Below, piece after piece: positions 9,294 to 18,738 of a stretch of DNA of 64,000 nt. A program made the translations under genes and the position numbers. Location: the NCBI GenBank assembly GCA_031291645.1, contig JARLIQ010000047.1, positions 1 through 64,000 of the forward strand, written 5' to 3'. Source of the stretch: Caulobacteraceae bacterium. GTDB taxonomy: Bacteria; Pseudomonadota; Alphaproteobacteria; Caulobacterales; Caulobacteraceae. The notes under the pieces are model-generated. The model had not been told where the DNA came from, did not search any database, and saw nothing but the letters and a program-made list of their open reading frames with translations. Within the stretch, counting starts at the first letter, position 1. Each line of letters opens with the position of its first letter.

Positions 9294-10817
9294 ATGAACG
9301 CCCCGTTCCAACCCTCCCCGCTCGCCGCCGAGGTCCGCGACCTCCTGGTCCGCCTCGGCGTCGCCCCCGACCAGATCGAGGGCGGCCGCCTGCTGGCGCA
9401 TTCGCCGATCAGCGGCGAACTCGTCGCCGAGGTGCGCGAACACGCCCTGCCCGAGGCCGAGGCGGTGATCGCCCGGGCCCACGCCGCCTACCTGGCCTGG
9501 CGCAAGGTCCCCGCGCCGCGCCGCGGCGAGCTGGTGCGGCTGTTCGGCGAGGAGCTGCGCGCGGCCAAGGCCGACCTCGGCCGGCTGGTGACGCTGGAGG
9601 CCGGCAAGATCCTCTCCGAGGGCCTCGGCGAAGTGCAGGAGATGATCGACATCTGCGACTACGCCGTGGGCCTGTCGCGCCAGCTGTTCGGCCTGACCAT
9701 CGCCTCCGAGCGGCCCGAACACCGGATGATGGAGACCTGGAGGCCCCTGGGCGTGGTGGGCGTGATCTCGGCTTTCAACTTCCCGGTCGCGGTCTGGTCG
9801 TGGAACGCGGCCCTGGCGCTGGTCTGCGGCGACGCCGTGGTCTGGAAGCCGTCCGAGAAGACACCGCTCACCGCCCTGGCCGTCCAGGCCCTGTTCGAGC
9901 GCGCGGCGGCCCGTTTCGGGGATGCGCCGGCGGGGCTCTCCAGCCTGCTGATCGGCGGACGCGACGTCGGCGAGGCCCTGGTCGACCATCCGGGCGTGCC
10001 CCTGGTCTCGGCCACCGGCTCGACCGCCATGGGCCGGGCCGTAGGCCCGCGCCTGGCCCTGCGTTTCGCCCGCGGCCTGCTGGAGCTGGGCGGCAACAAC
10101 GCCGCCATCGTCTGCCCGTCCGCCGACCTGGACCTGACCCTGCGCGCCGTGGCCTTCGCCGCCATGGGCACCGCCGGCCAGCGCTGCACGACCCTGCGCC
10201 GCCTGATCGTGCACGAGGACGTCTACGACACCCTCGTTCCCCGGCTGAAGGCCGCCTACGCCTCGGTCCGGATCGGCGATCCGCGCGATCCCAAGACCCT
10301 GGTCGGGCCGCTGATCGACGCCGACGCCCTGGCCGCCATGCAACTGGCGCTGTCCCACGCCAAGGCCGCCGGCGGCGGCGTGTGCGGCGGCGAGCCGGTC
10401 GAAGGCCTCGGCGGCGCCTACGCCCGCCCGGCCCTGGTCGAGATGACGGGCCAGGCCGAGGTCGTCCGGCGCGAAACCTTCGCGCCCATCCTCTACGTCA
10501 TGCGCTACCGCGACCTGGACCAGGCCATCGCCCTGCAGAACGACACGCCCCAGGGCCTGTCGTCCTCGATCTTCACCCGCGACATCGGGGAGGCGGAACT
10601 GTTCCTGTCGTCGGAGGGCTCGGACTGCGGCATCGCCAACGTCAACATCGGCCCCTCGGGCGCGGAGATCGGCGGGGCCTTCGGCGGCGAGAAGGAGACC
10701 GGCGGCGGCCGCGAAGCCGGCTCGGACAGCTGGAAGACCTACATGCGCCGCGCGACCAACACCATCAACTACGGCAAGACCCTGCCCCTCGCCCAGGGCG
10801 TGACCTTCGAGGTCTAG
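9294..10817 (+). CDS. aldehyde dehydrogenase (aminoadipate-semialdehyde dehydrogenase-like)
   Basis: LELGGNN, GTAGQRCTTLRR catalytic Cys region, GGAFGGEKETGGGREAGSDSWKTYMRR. Confidence 0.88.
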   Translation: MNAPFQPSPLAAEVRDLLVRLGVAPDQIEGGRLLAHSPISGELVAEVREHALPEAEAVIARAHAAYLAWRKVPAPRRGELVRLFGEELRAAKADLGRLVTLEAGKILSEGLGEVQEMIDICDYAVGLSRQLFGLTIASERPEHRMMETWRPLGVVGVISAFNFPVAVWSWNAALALVCGDAVVWKPSEKTPLTALAVQALFERAAARFGDAPAGLSSLLIGGRDVGEALVDHPGVPLVSATGSTAMGRAVGPRLALRFARGLLELGGNNAAIVCPSADLDLTLRAVAFAAMGTAGQRCTTLRRLIVHEDVYDTLVPRLKAAYASVRIGDPRDPKTLVGPLIDADALAAMQLALSHAKAAGGGVCGGEPVEGLGGAYARPALVEMTGQAEVVRRETFAPILYVMRYRDLDQAIALQNDTPQGLSSSIFTRDIGEAELFLSSEGSDCGIANVNIGPSGAEIGGAFGGEKETGGGREAGSDSWKTYMRRATNTINYGKTLPLAQGVTFEV

Positions 10818-10871
10818 GACCCGGCCCGGGCCGCCGCGAGGGCGGCCATCCGACGGGGTTGAGGTCTCCGG

Positions 10872-11795
10872 TCAGTTCCTTTGGGCGATCACGTACATCA
10901 TCGCCGCGTCCAAGGTGTTTCGTCTTGCGAGGCGCGCATACAGGGGATTCACCAGCCTGCGCAGCGGAAACAGCGCGAATCCTCGCCCTTCCTCCGACGC
11001 CAGTTCCTGCTCCAGGTTGAATTTTCTCACGCCCCGCCGGCCCCGCGAAAGCCGCTGCACAGCCATGCGGGCCTGGTACTCCCAAGGGGTGTACGAGGCC
11101 TCGGCGCGGATGGAAAACGCCCCCGTCATCGTGCAGAGGCGCCTCAGGGAGTCCGGCCCGAACAGGCTGATGTGCTGGTGAGGTATCCATTTCGGAAAGC
11201 CTTCGCCCATTACACGGACAGGGTTGCTTTCGAAATTGTCGGTGCCGACCACTAGGTATCCGCCCGCCTTGAGCATGTCAGCCGCGCGGCCAAGCAATGC
11301 TCGCGGATCCTTCAGGTGCTCGACGACCTCAAACAGGGAAATGACGTCGAATTTGCTTCCGGCCGGGACATCGTCCAGATCCCTGACGGTTTTGACCCCT
11401 AGCGACTCGTTGGCGAACTTCCGCTCCGCATTGGATAGTTCCACGCCCGTGACATTCATTCCAAGCTTGTCGCGCGCCCTGTCCAACAGGAAGCCAAACC
11501 CAGAGCCAATATCCAACAACGCGCGCCCGTTGATCGGCGGCTTTATCGTTTTCAATATATTGACATTCATATCGGCGTTGATCTGCTGCCCCTGCCGATG
11601 TCGCAGGCCCGCGTAGCCGTTCGCGTAATAATCAAGGCAGATGGCGTCTGGAATAACTTCCACAACATAAATGAAGCGGCACGATGCGCATCTGACGATA
11701 TGGAATCCATCCAGCTCTACAAGCGGATCGTGTCGCCGTTCGTCACAGAGCGGGCATTTATCACGATGATCCAATATCGATCTATCGAAGGCCAT
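10872..11795 (-). CDS. class I SAM-dependent methyltransferase with N-terminal zinc-ribbon-like motif
   Basis: CPLC...CASC; LLDIGSGFGFLL; SLFEVVEHLKDP. Confidence 0.85.
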   Translation of the reverse strand: MAFDRSILDHRDKCPLCDERRHDPLVELDGFHIVRCASCRFIYVVEVIPDAICLDYYANGYAGLRHRQGQQINADMNVNILKTIKPPINGRALLDIGSGFGFLLDRARDKLGMNVTGVELSNAERKFANESLGVKTVRDLDDVPAGSKFDVISLFEVVEHLKDPRALLGRAADMLKAGGYLVVGTDNFESNPVRVMGEGFPKWIPHQHISLFGPDSLRRLCTMTGAFSIRAEASYTPWEYQARMAVQRLSRGRRGVRKFNLEQELASEEGRGFALFPLRRLVNPLYARLARRNTLDAAMMYVIAQRN

Positions 11796-12182
11796 CGTTC
11801 AATCCCGCTCTTTGGCGATTTGACGAAACGCGCCTATACGAATGTTCTAATTAACCCTGTAAGCAATTCATCAGCGATGATCACGTTCACGCACGGCTGA
11901 CGCACGAAAAAAAACTAGTTCAGCGCCGGTGAATAATTGGCGAGAACCCTCTGAGGTAGAATTTTTACCAGAAAATCTCGCCGATGACATCCTGTTGACG
12001 CGTGACGATAGAAATATCTCGTCAGCAACCACGCCGTCGGACGCCATCCGGACAACACCATACGGTGCGCTCTCGAATGTGATCCATCATAAGATGATTT
12101 CATCGCCCCCAGGCGGAGGCTCACGAAGGCGCTCGCCTTATCCGTCCTCGATCGACAGGCCGCCTTGCGGTCTGTGGCGGCT

Positions 12183-12791
12183 TCAGGCCCCCGGCTCTTC
12201 CCGGCTTTCGAAGATATCGTCCACCAGGCCCCAGGCCTTGGCCTCCTGGGCGTTCATGAAGTGGTCGCGGTCGAGGGTGCGCTCGACCTCCTCGTAGGTG
12301 CGGTGGCAGTGTTTGGCGTAGAGTTCGTTCAGCCGCCGCTTGGTGACGATGATGTCCTCGGCGTGGCGCTCGATGTCCGAGGCCTGGCCGGAGAAGCCGC
12401 CGGACGGCTGATGCAGGATGATCCGCGCATTGGGGGTGCTGGCGCGCCGGCCGGCCTCCCCGCCCATCAGCAGGAATGCGCCCATCGAGGCCGCCATGCC
12501 CACGCACAGCGTCGCCACCGGGCTGCGGATGTATTGCATCGTGTCGTAGATCGCGAGCCCCGCCGTCACCGACCCGCCGGGCGAGTTGATGTACATCGAG
12601 ATCTCCTTCTTGGGGTTCTCGGCCTCCAGGAACAGCAGCTGCGCGCAGATCAGCGCCGACATGCCGTCCTCGACTGGCCCGTTCAGGAAGATCACCCGCT
12701 CGCGCAACAGCCGCGAGAAGATGTCGAACGCGCGCTCGCCGCGGCTCGACTGCTCGATCACCATCGGCACGAGGTTCATCAGGCCGCCCAT
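12183..12791 (-). CDS. ClpP-like ATP-dependent protease proteolytic subunit
   Basis: [13 protein letters not shown] (Ser) and [10 protein letters not shown] (His). Confidence 0.9.
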   Translation of the reverse strand: MGGLMNLVPMVIEQSSRGERAFDIFSRLLRERVIFLNGPVEDGMSALICAQLLFLEAENPKKEISMYINSPGGSVTAGLAIYDTMQYIRSPVATLCVGMAASMGAFLLMGGEAGRRASTPNARIILHQPSGGFSGQASDIERHAEDIIVTKRRLNELYAKHCHRTYEEVERTLDRDHFMNAQEAKAWGLVDDIFESREEPGA

Positions 12792-13279
12792 TTGATCACC
12801 TCCCCGCTGGACATCTTCGCCCGCCCGTCCCCGCGACGGCGGAGATCGGGCGCCTGTCTGCGGCGCACCGCGCTCATCGTCGAAACACCGGCCCCCTGGC
12901 CGCGGATCGCGCCCTGCAGCACCACGGGGAAGCCGTCGTGCACCAGCCTCAGCCGCGTGCCGCCCTCCGCCGTCGGCTCCAGCACCCAGGTGACCACGGT
13001 GTCGAGCGCCGCCGCCTCGCCGGGCGCGGTCGCGCGCCAGCGGTAGCTGAGCATCCGGCCGGGCTCGGCTTCCAGCACCTCGCAGGCGATCGGCGCCTCG
13101 CCGACCGGCCCGTCCGGGCGCACGGTGAAGCACCGGCCGACCTTGGCCTCGATGTCGCTGGCGCCCAGCCAGCGGGCCATCAATTCAGGCTCGGTCAGGG
13201 CGCGCCAGACCAGGTCCGGCGGCGCGTCGAGCGCCGCCTCCAGGATGATCGGCCGGGTTGGCGCGGCGGCGTCGGTCAT
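12779..13279 (-). CDS. SRPBCC/AHSA1 family protein with atypical C-terminus
   Basis: N-terminal [31 protein letters not shown]; 4-bp overlap with the upstream ArsR gene. Confidence 0.8.
   Translation of the reverse strand: MTDAAAPTRPIILEAALDAPPDLVWRALTEPELMARWLGASDIEAKVGRCFTVRPDGPVGEAPIACEVLEAEPGRMLSYRWRATAPGEAAALDTVVTWVLEPTAEGGTRLRLVHDGFPVVLQGAIRGQGAGVSTMSAVRRRQAPDLRRRGDGRAKMSSGEVIKWAA
12824..12842. repeat. degenerate REP-like core within CDS
   Basis: cccgtccccgcgacggcgg resembles the core cgtccccgcgaaggcgg at 31049-31065. Confidence 0.35.
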
Positions 13280-13618
13280 GGCTTGATGTCCTTCAGCACG
13301 TCCTTCAGGCGGTCGATCCGCTCAGGCCAGAAGGCGCGGTAGCGATCGATCCAGTCGATCAGCGGCGCGAGCCCCTGGGGCTCGGCCCGGTAGTAGGCGA
13401 ACCGCCCTTCCCGCCGCTCGGCCACCAGCCCGGCGCCGCGCAGGGCCGCCAGGTGCTGGGAGATGGCCGGCTGGGAGACCGAGAAGCCGGCCTTCAGCTC
13501 GCTGACGCTCATCTCGCGGCGGGCGAGCTGCTCGAACACCGCGCGGCGGGTGGGATCGGCCAGGGCTCGCAGGATGTCGGCTTCCAAGATGGCCTCGTCG
13601 AAATCGAATAAGTCCATA
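13276..13618 (-). CDS. ArsR family transcriptional regulator
   Basis: ILRALADPTRRAVFEQLARREMSVSELKAGFSVSQPAISQHLAALRGAGLVAERREGR. Confidence 0.92.
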
Positions 13619-13719
13619 CTTATGCAATGAACGCCCGGTTGGCAAGCCGCCGCCGCGGCGGATAGAGACGTCGCCGTACGGGCGCGTCCAGACGCCCAGC
13701 CGAGACGGGAACACGCGCC

Positions 13720-14496
13720 ATGACCGCAACGCCGCCCTTCGACCTCACCGGCCGCGCGGCCCTGGTCACCGGCGCCTCCTCCGGCATCGGCCGGCGCCTG
13801 GCGCTGGGCCTGGCCCGAGCCGGGGCCAAGGTCGCGGTCGCGGCGCGGCGGACGGATCGGCTGGACGCACTCACGGCCGAGATCGCGGCGGCTGGCGGAA
13901 CGGCGCTGGCCATCGCCATGGACGTCGCCGACGAGGCCTCGGTGATCGCCGGCTTCGACGCCGCCGAGGCGTCGCTGGGACCCGTGGACACCGTCTACGC
14001 CAACGCCGGGATGAACCTGGAGGGCCTGGCGCTGGATCTGGAGGTCGAGGCCTTCGACCAGATGGTCTCGGTCAATTTCCGCGGCGTCTTCCTGACCGCG
14101 CGCGAGGGGGCGCGGCGGATGATCCGCGCCGGATCGCGCGACAGCGGCCGCGGGCGGGTCGTCATCGTCTCGTCGATCGGCGCCCACACCGTGCTGCCGG
14201 GCCTGGCGACCTACTGCGCGACCAAGGCCGGCGCGGCCATGCTGGGCCGCAGCCTGGCCCGCGAATGGGCGCGCCAGGGGATCAACGTCAACGTGGTCTG
14301 CCCGGGCTTCATCGAGACGGAGTTGAACCGCGACTGGTTCGCCACCGAGGGCGGCCAGCGGCAGATCCAGGGCTTCCCCCGCCGCCGGCTGATGGTCGAG
14401 GCCGACCTCGACCCCATGCTGCTCTACCTGGGCTCGGACGCGGCGCGCGCGGTCACCGGCTCGGTCTTCACCCTGGACGACGGCCAGTCGCTGTAG
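13720..14496 (+). CDS. SDR family oxidoreductase
   Basis: ALVTGASSGIGRRLALGLA; YCATKAG; NVNVVCPGFIETE. Confidence 0.92.
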   Translation: MTATPPFDLTGRAALVTGASSGIGRRLALGLARAGAKVAVAARRTDRLDALTAEIAAAGGTALAIAMDVADEASVIAGFDAAEASLGPVDTVYANAGMNLEGLALDLEVEAFDQMVSVNFRGVFLTAREGARRMIRAGSRDSGRGRVVIVSSIGAHTVLPGLATYCATKAGAAMLGRSLAREWARQGINVNVVCPGFIETELNRDWFATEGGQRQIQGFPRRRLMVEADLDPMLLYLGSDAARAVTGSVFTLDDGQSL

Positions 14497-14563
14497 CGCC
14501 GTCGCTTGCCGGCTGCGGGCGCGAGCCTAAAGTCCCGGTCGTTCACCCGTCCAGGACAGCGTC

Positions 14564-15178
14564 ATGACCATCCGCGAGCCCCTGCTCAACCCCGTCGCGA
14601 TCGAGAGCCTGCGCCCGACGCAGATGACCGTCGGCTTCCGCGAGGTGTCCGAGAAGCGCCGGCTCTGGCGCGAAAGGCCCGGCGACAAGGGCGCGGTCTT
14701 CCTGGGCCACCACATGATCCCGGTGCTGCTGGGCCCCAAGGAGCGCCACTATGTGATCGACCATCACCACCTGGTGCGCGCGCTGCACGACGAGGGCGTG
14801 CAGGACATACTGGTCAACGTGGTGGCCGACCTGCGCACGCTGAAGCGGGAGGAGTTCTGGGTCCTGGCCGACAATCGCGGCTGGTGCCACCCCTACGACG
14901 AGCACGGCGAACGGCGCGGTTTCGACGCCATCCCGACCTCGATCGCCAAGCTGAAGGACGACCCGTTCCGCAGCCTGGCGGGCGAACTGCGGCGCACCGG
15001 CGGCTTCGCCAAGGACACCACGCCGTTCAGCGAATTCATCTGGGCCGACTTCCTGCGCCGCCGGATCAAGCGCACGACGGTCGAGGACGACTTTCCCCGT
15101 GCGATCGCCCGCGCCATCGCCCTGGCCAGAAGCCCGGACGCGAACCATCTGCCCGGCTGGTGCGGTCCGACGGAGTGA
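14564..15178 (+). CDS. ParB-like (ParBc_2) family protein
   Basis: AIESLRPTQMTVGFREVSEKRRLW...YVIDHHHLVRAL. Confidence 0.8.
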   Translation: MTIREPLLNPVAIESLRPTQMTVGFREVSEKRRLWRERPGDKGAVFLGHHMIPVLLGPKERHYVIDHHHLVRALHDEGVQDILVNVVADLRTLKREEFWVLADNRGWCHPYDEHGERRGFDAIPTSIAKLKDDPFRSLAGELRRTGGFAKDTTPFSEFIWADFLRRRIKRTTVEDDFPRAIARAIALARSPDANHLPGWCGPTE

Positions 15179-15196
15179 TCCGCAGTCCAAAAGGAA

Positions 15197-15226
15197 GGGC
15201 GGCGAAGCCTTCCGACCTCGCCGCCC
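15197..15226 (-). terminator. hairpin between convergent genes, likely terminator for the TonB receptor gene
   Basis: gggcggcga ... tcgccgccc perfect 9-bp stem; on - strand followed by TTCCTTTT. Confidence 0.55.
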
Positions 15227-15250
15227 CGAAGGTGCGTTCCAGGTTGGATC

Positions 15251-18200
15251 CTAGAACTTTTTGGTCAAGGTGACCCCGAACGTCCGCGGGTCCAGGGTGA
15301 AGGTGTTGGCGAACAGGCCGGAGCCGTCGTTGGTGATGTAGATGTCGGTGATCGGCTGGTTGTCGGTCAGGTTCTTGACCCAGAGCTGGGCGTTCAGGCC
15401 CCAGCTCGCCTTGTCGAAGGTCAGCGTCATGTTGACGTTGTCCCAGGCCTTCAGCTTGTCTTCGACGGTGTTGTAGATCCGGGCATAGCTCGAGGCCTGC
15501 CAGTAGTAATCCACGCGGCCGGTGATCTTCCAGTCGTCAGCCAGCTCCCAGACGTACTGGGCGCCCAGCGAGATCGTCCACTCGGGCGAGTTCGGCAGTT
15601 GCCGGCCCTTCAGGCTCTGCTCCACCCCGCTGACGCTGGCGTTGGGACCATAGGTGTAGAGCTCATTGGCCAGCGCGAGCGCCGCCGACGTCGGAACGCC
15701 GGCGAGCGCGTGGATCGTCGCCGCATATTCCTGCGCCGCGGTCGTCCCCTTCGTGGGATCAAGGTTCGTGGTCGGGCACTGCAGTCCGAGCAGCGATCCC
15801 CCCAGGCCCGCGTTGAGCGCGTCCTGCAGACCCTTGGTCGTCACGATACAGTCGCTGCCGCCCGCCTCCTTGATCACCGTGTAGTTCGGGTTGCTGGCGG
15901 TGAGGTTGAGGGTGTCGATCGACGAGCCGCTGGTGATCTCGGTGTGCAGATAGCCGAGGTTGGCGTTGAGCGTCAGGTCATGCACCGGCGACCACAGGCC
16001 TTCGAACTCGGCGCCATAGATCCTGGCGTTGATGTTCTCGTTGACCGACGACTGATCGACGATCTTCGAGATCTGGTAGCCGGTGTAGTTGTAGTAGAAG
16101 GCGTCGGCGTTCAGCATGATCGTGCCGCCCGCCAGGGTGTTCTTGGTCCCGATTTCGAACGCGTCGATGAATTCCGGCTGGAAGGTCTCCGGATAGGGGC
16201 AGGTCACGCCGACCGCCTGGCCGACGCCGCCGGAACACGGGGTGTTGAAGCCGCCGCCCTTATAGCCGCGGGAGTAGGACCCGTAGATCAGGGTCTTGTC
16301 CGTGAACGACAGCGAGGGCGTCCAGTCGAGGTTCGCCCGTCCGGTCATCTCGCGCCAGGTGTGCGTCTGGACGGTAATGCAGTTCGGGGTCGATGGGCAG
16401 CCCACTTCCGTGGTCGAGCCGACAGTCTCCAAGAGGATCGGATACTGCGGGTTATAGAGTTCGTCGACGTTGTACCGGGCGCCCGCGGTCAGTTTCACGG
16501 TCGGGGTGATGTCCCAGTACAGTTCGCCGAACCCGGCGTAGGTCTTCAGCGAGCCGGGACCGAACCGGGCGTCGTAGTAGTTGCCCGCCTTGCCGGTCGG
16601 CGGATAGCCGTCGCCGGTCGGAATGGTGCCGACGGTGCCGTAGGTGATGCCGGCGCCGGAGAGCGCGTTCGGCAAGGTGTTCGGATTGCCGTACAGGGAT
16701 TGCGACAGCGCACGCAGCGAATTGTACAGGTTGTTGTTCAATTGCGCGTACGACGTCAGGCCGCTGCTCTCGACATAGTAGTTGACCGCGCCGGTGGGCG
16801 TCTCGTTGTCGCTGTAGTACAGGCCGGCGGAGAAGTTCAGCGGACCCTTGAACGACGACGATAGACGCAGTTCCTGCGTGATTTCCCTGGTCGTCGTGTT
16901 GCCGTAGTCGAGGCTGTTGAGCTTGTTGGTGTTGCCGGTCTGCGGATCGTTGACGTAGCCACCCGGGAAGGTGGCCTGGAACACCGACTTGTACAGCGAG
17001 CCGAGGCCGGCCGCCTGGTAGAAGTTGTACCACAGGGCGCTTGGATCGGGTGTCGAGCTGTAGGAGGTGTTCGGAACGACCCGGTTGTAGTCTTCGGCCG
17101 ACGTCCCGGTGTTGAAATAGTAGCCGGTCAGAGACTGCAGGGTCAGATTATCGGTGATGTTCCAGTTCATGTGGAGCATGGCCAGGTCGGACCTGGCCGT
17201 GTACGACGGATCGATGATCGACTGGATGTCGTGCAGGTTATGGTCCTGCGCGGAATTGTTGGCGAAGACGTTGCCCGTGGTGTAGGCGCCGGTCAGGCCG
17301 ATCAGGTTGTTCAACGGCGTCGCGCCGTTGCTGTTGATCTGGCTATAGGCCGCGTTGCTGTAGAGCGTCGCTTCCTTACAGCCTTGGGACAGCCATTCCC
17401 GGTCGAGAGCGTTCGTCGTGTAGTTCCCGACCGTCGCCGGCCCGTTGTCAGTGGTGCAGAGCTGCTTGCCCACGCGGTTGCGGCTGTCGTTCTCGCCGAA
17501 GTGTTCGTACAGCAGATAGGCGTCGAACCTATCGTTCGGCTTGAAGCTGAGAGTGATCCGGCCCGAGCCGAGGTTGCGGCTGTCGACATGGTCGTGGGTG
17601 TAGGTGTTGTAGCCGAACCCGTCCGTCCTCAGACCGTAACCGGCGATGCGCACGGCGAACATGTCGCCGAGGGGCAGGTTGATGTAACCGTAGGCCTTGC
17701 GTTCGTTGTAGTTGCCGTATTCGCCGGTGATGCTGCCGCCGAAGGTATCGGTCGGCTTGTTGGTGATGATGTTCACCGCGCCGCCGGTGGCGTTCCGGCC
17801 GTAGAGGGTGCCCTGCGGACCACGCAGCACCTCGACCCGCTGGGTGTCGTAGAAGTCAGTATCTTGGAAGTGGTTCGCGGCGACAGGCAGTTCATCTTCG
17901 TTGATGCTGACCCCGGCGGTGCCGCCCGCCCCCACGGTCTTGGTGCCGACCCCGCGGATCGACAGGTTGTAGCTCCCGAAGTTACTGCGCGAATAGTTCA
18001 CGTTCGGGACGGCGATTTCAATGTTCTGGCCGCCATCCAGCCTTTGGACCTTCAGCTTGGCCTCGCTGAAGGCCGACACCGCGACGGGCGTGCTTTGAAG
18101 GGATTCTTCCCGGCGCTCGGCGGTGACGATGATCTCGCCTACGGTCGTCGATGACGGTCGGGCCGCAGGCGCCTGGCCTGCAGGAGCGGTCTGCGCCAGC

Positions 18201-18277
18201 GTCGGCGCGGCGCTGATCAGGGCGACAGACGATGCCCCAATAGCCAGCATGCTCCGCAAATGCAGAGTGTGAATCAT
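15251..18277 (-). CDS. TonB-dependent receptor
   Basis: signal peptide, plug domain (RGPQGTLYGRNATGGAVNIIT), C-terminal TF-aromatic beta strand (FGVTLTKKF). Confidence 0.95.
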   Translation of the reverse strand: MIHTLHLRSMLAIGASSVALISAAPTLAQTAPAGQAPAARPSSTTVGEIIVTAERREESLQSTPVAVSAFSEAKLKVQRLDGGQNIEIAVPNVNYSRSNFGSYNLSIRGVGTKTVGAGGTAGVSINEDELPVAANHFQDTDFYDTQRVEVLRGPQGTLYGRNATGGAVNIITNKPTDTFGGSITGEYGNYNERKAYGYINLPLGDMFAVRIAGYGLRTDGFGYNTYTHDHVDSRNLGSGRITLSFKPNDRFDAYLLYEHFGENDSRNRVGKQLCTTDNGPATVGNYTTNALDREWLSQGCKEATLYSNAAYSQINSNGATPLNNLIGLTGAYTTGNVFANNSAQDHNLHDIQSIIDPSYTARSDLAMLHMNWNITDNLTLQSLTGYYFNTGTSAEDYNRVVPNTSYSSTPDPSALWYNFYQAAGLGSLYKSVFQATFPGGYVNDPQTGNTNKLNSLDYGNTTTREITQELRLSSSFKGPLNFSAGLYYSDNETPTGAVNYYVESSGLTSYAQLNNNLYNSLRALSQSLYGNPNTLPNALSGAGITYGTVGTIPTGDGYPPTGKAGNYYDARFGPGSLKTYAGFGELYWDITPTVKLTAGARYNVDELYNPQYPILLETVGSTTEVGCPSTPNCITVQTHTWREMTGRANLDWTPSLSFTDKTLIYGSYSRGYKGGGFNTPCSGGVGQAVGVTCPYPETFQPEFIDAFEIGTKNTLAGGTIMLNADAFYYNYTGYQISKIVDQSSVNENINARIYGAEFEGLWSPVHDLTLNANLGYLHTEITSGSSIDTLNLTASNPNYTVIKEAGGSDCIVTTKGLQDALNAGLGGSLLGLQCPTTNLDPTKGTTAAQEYAATIHALAGVPTSAALALANELYTYGPNASVSGVEQSLKGRQLPNSPEWTISLGAQYVWELADDWKITGRVDYYWQASSYARIYNTVEDKLKAWDNVNMTLTFDKASWGLNAQLWVKNLTDNQPITDIYITNDGSGLFANTFTLDPRTFGVTLTKKF

Positions 18278-18738
18278 TGAAAAGTCCCTCCCAAACGTCG
18301 CGCGGATACTGACGATCCGCGTCGCGTCGTTTCCTCTGGGCCGCATTCTTTATGTTGGGCTCGGTCTGCGGCACACCGAACCCACGCGGGAACTGCATAC
18401 TTGGCCGCAGGACCTGTCAACAGGCGCCCTTAGGTAAAGCGGCTTAAATTGGACGAATCTGGCCGAATTGTTGCGACTTTGCCAAGTCTGCGACGAGGTC
18501 ATGCCCTTGCGGGCCAAGGGCCGGCGGGGTTTTGCAACCGCGCCCGGACGCCCACGAAACGTTGTCATGGTGGTGTCACGCGCAGGTGGTCCATGCCGTG
18601 AAACCCGTAGCGCCGGTTCGGCTTGCGTTTGCCCACGCGTCAGCTACAGCGCGCGGGCGCGGGGCTCTCATCCGGCTCCGGGGGGCGAGAACGGGGTCCG
18701 GCCAGGACCCACGATGACGGCGGAGCGCGAGACGAGCC

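Noticed and set aside
11915-12124. 69-aa minus-strand ORF in the low-GC intergenic region
   Set aside because: No recognisable motif, poor start context, codon usage unlike neighbours.
18694-18710. gggtcc-ggcca-ggaccc hairpin upstream of the ABC permease as riboswitch
   Set aside because: Single short hairpin without any recognisable aptamer core.
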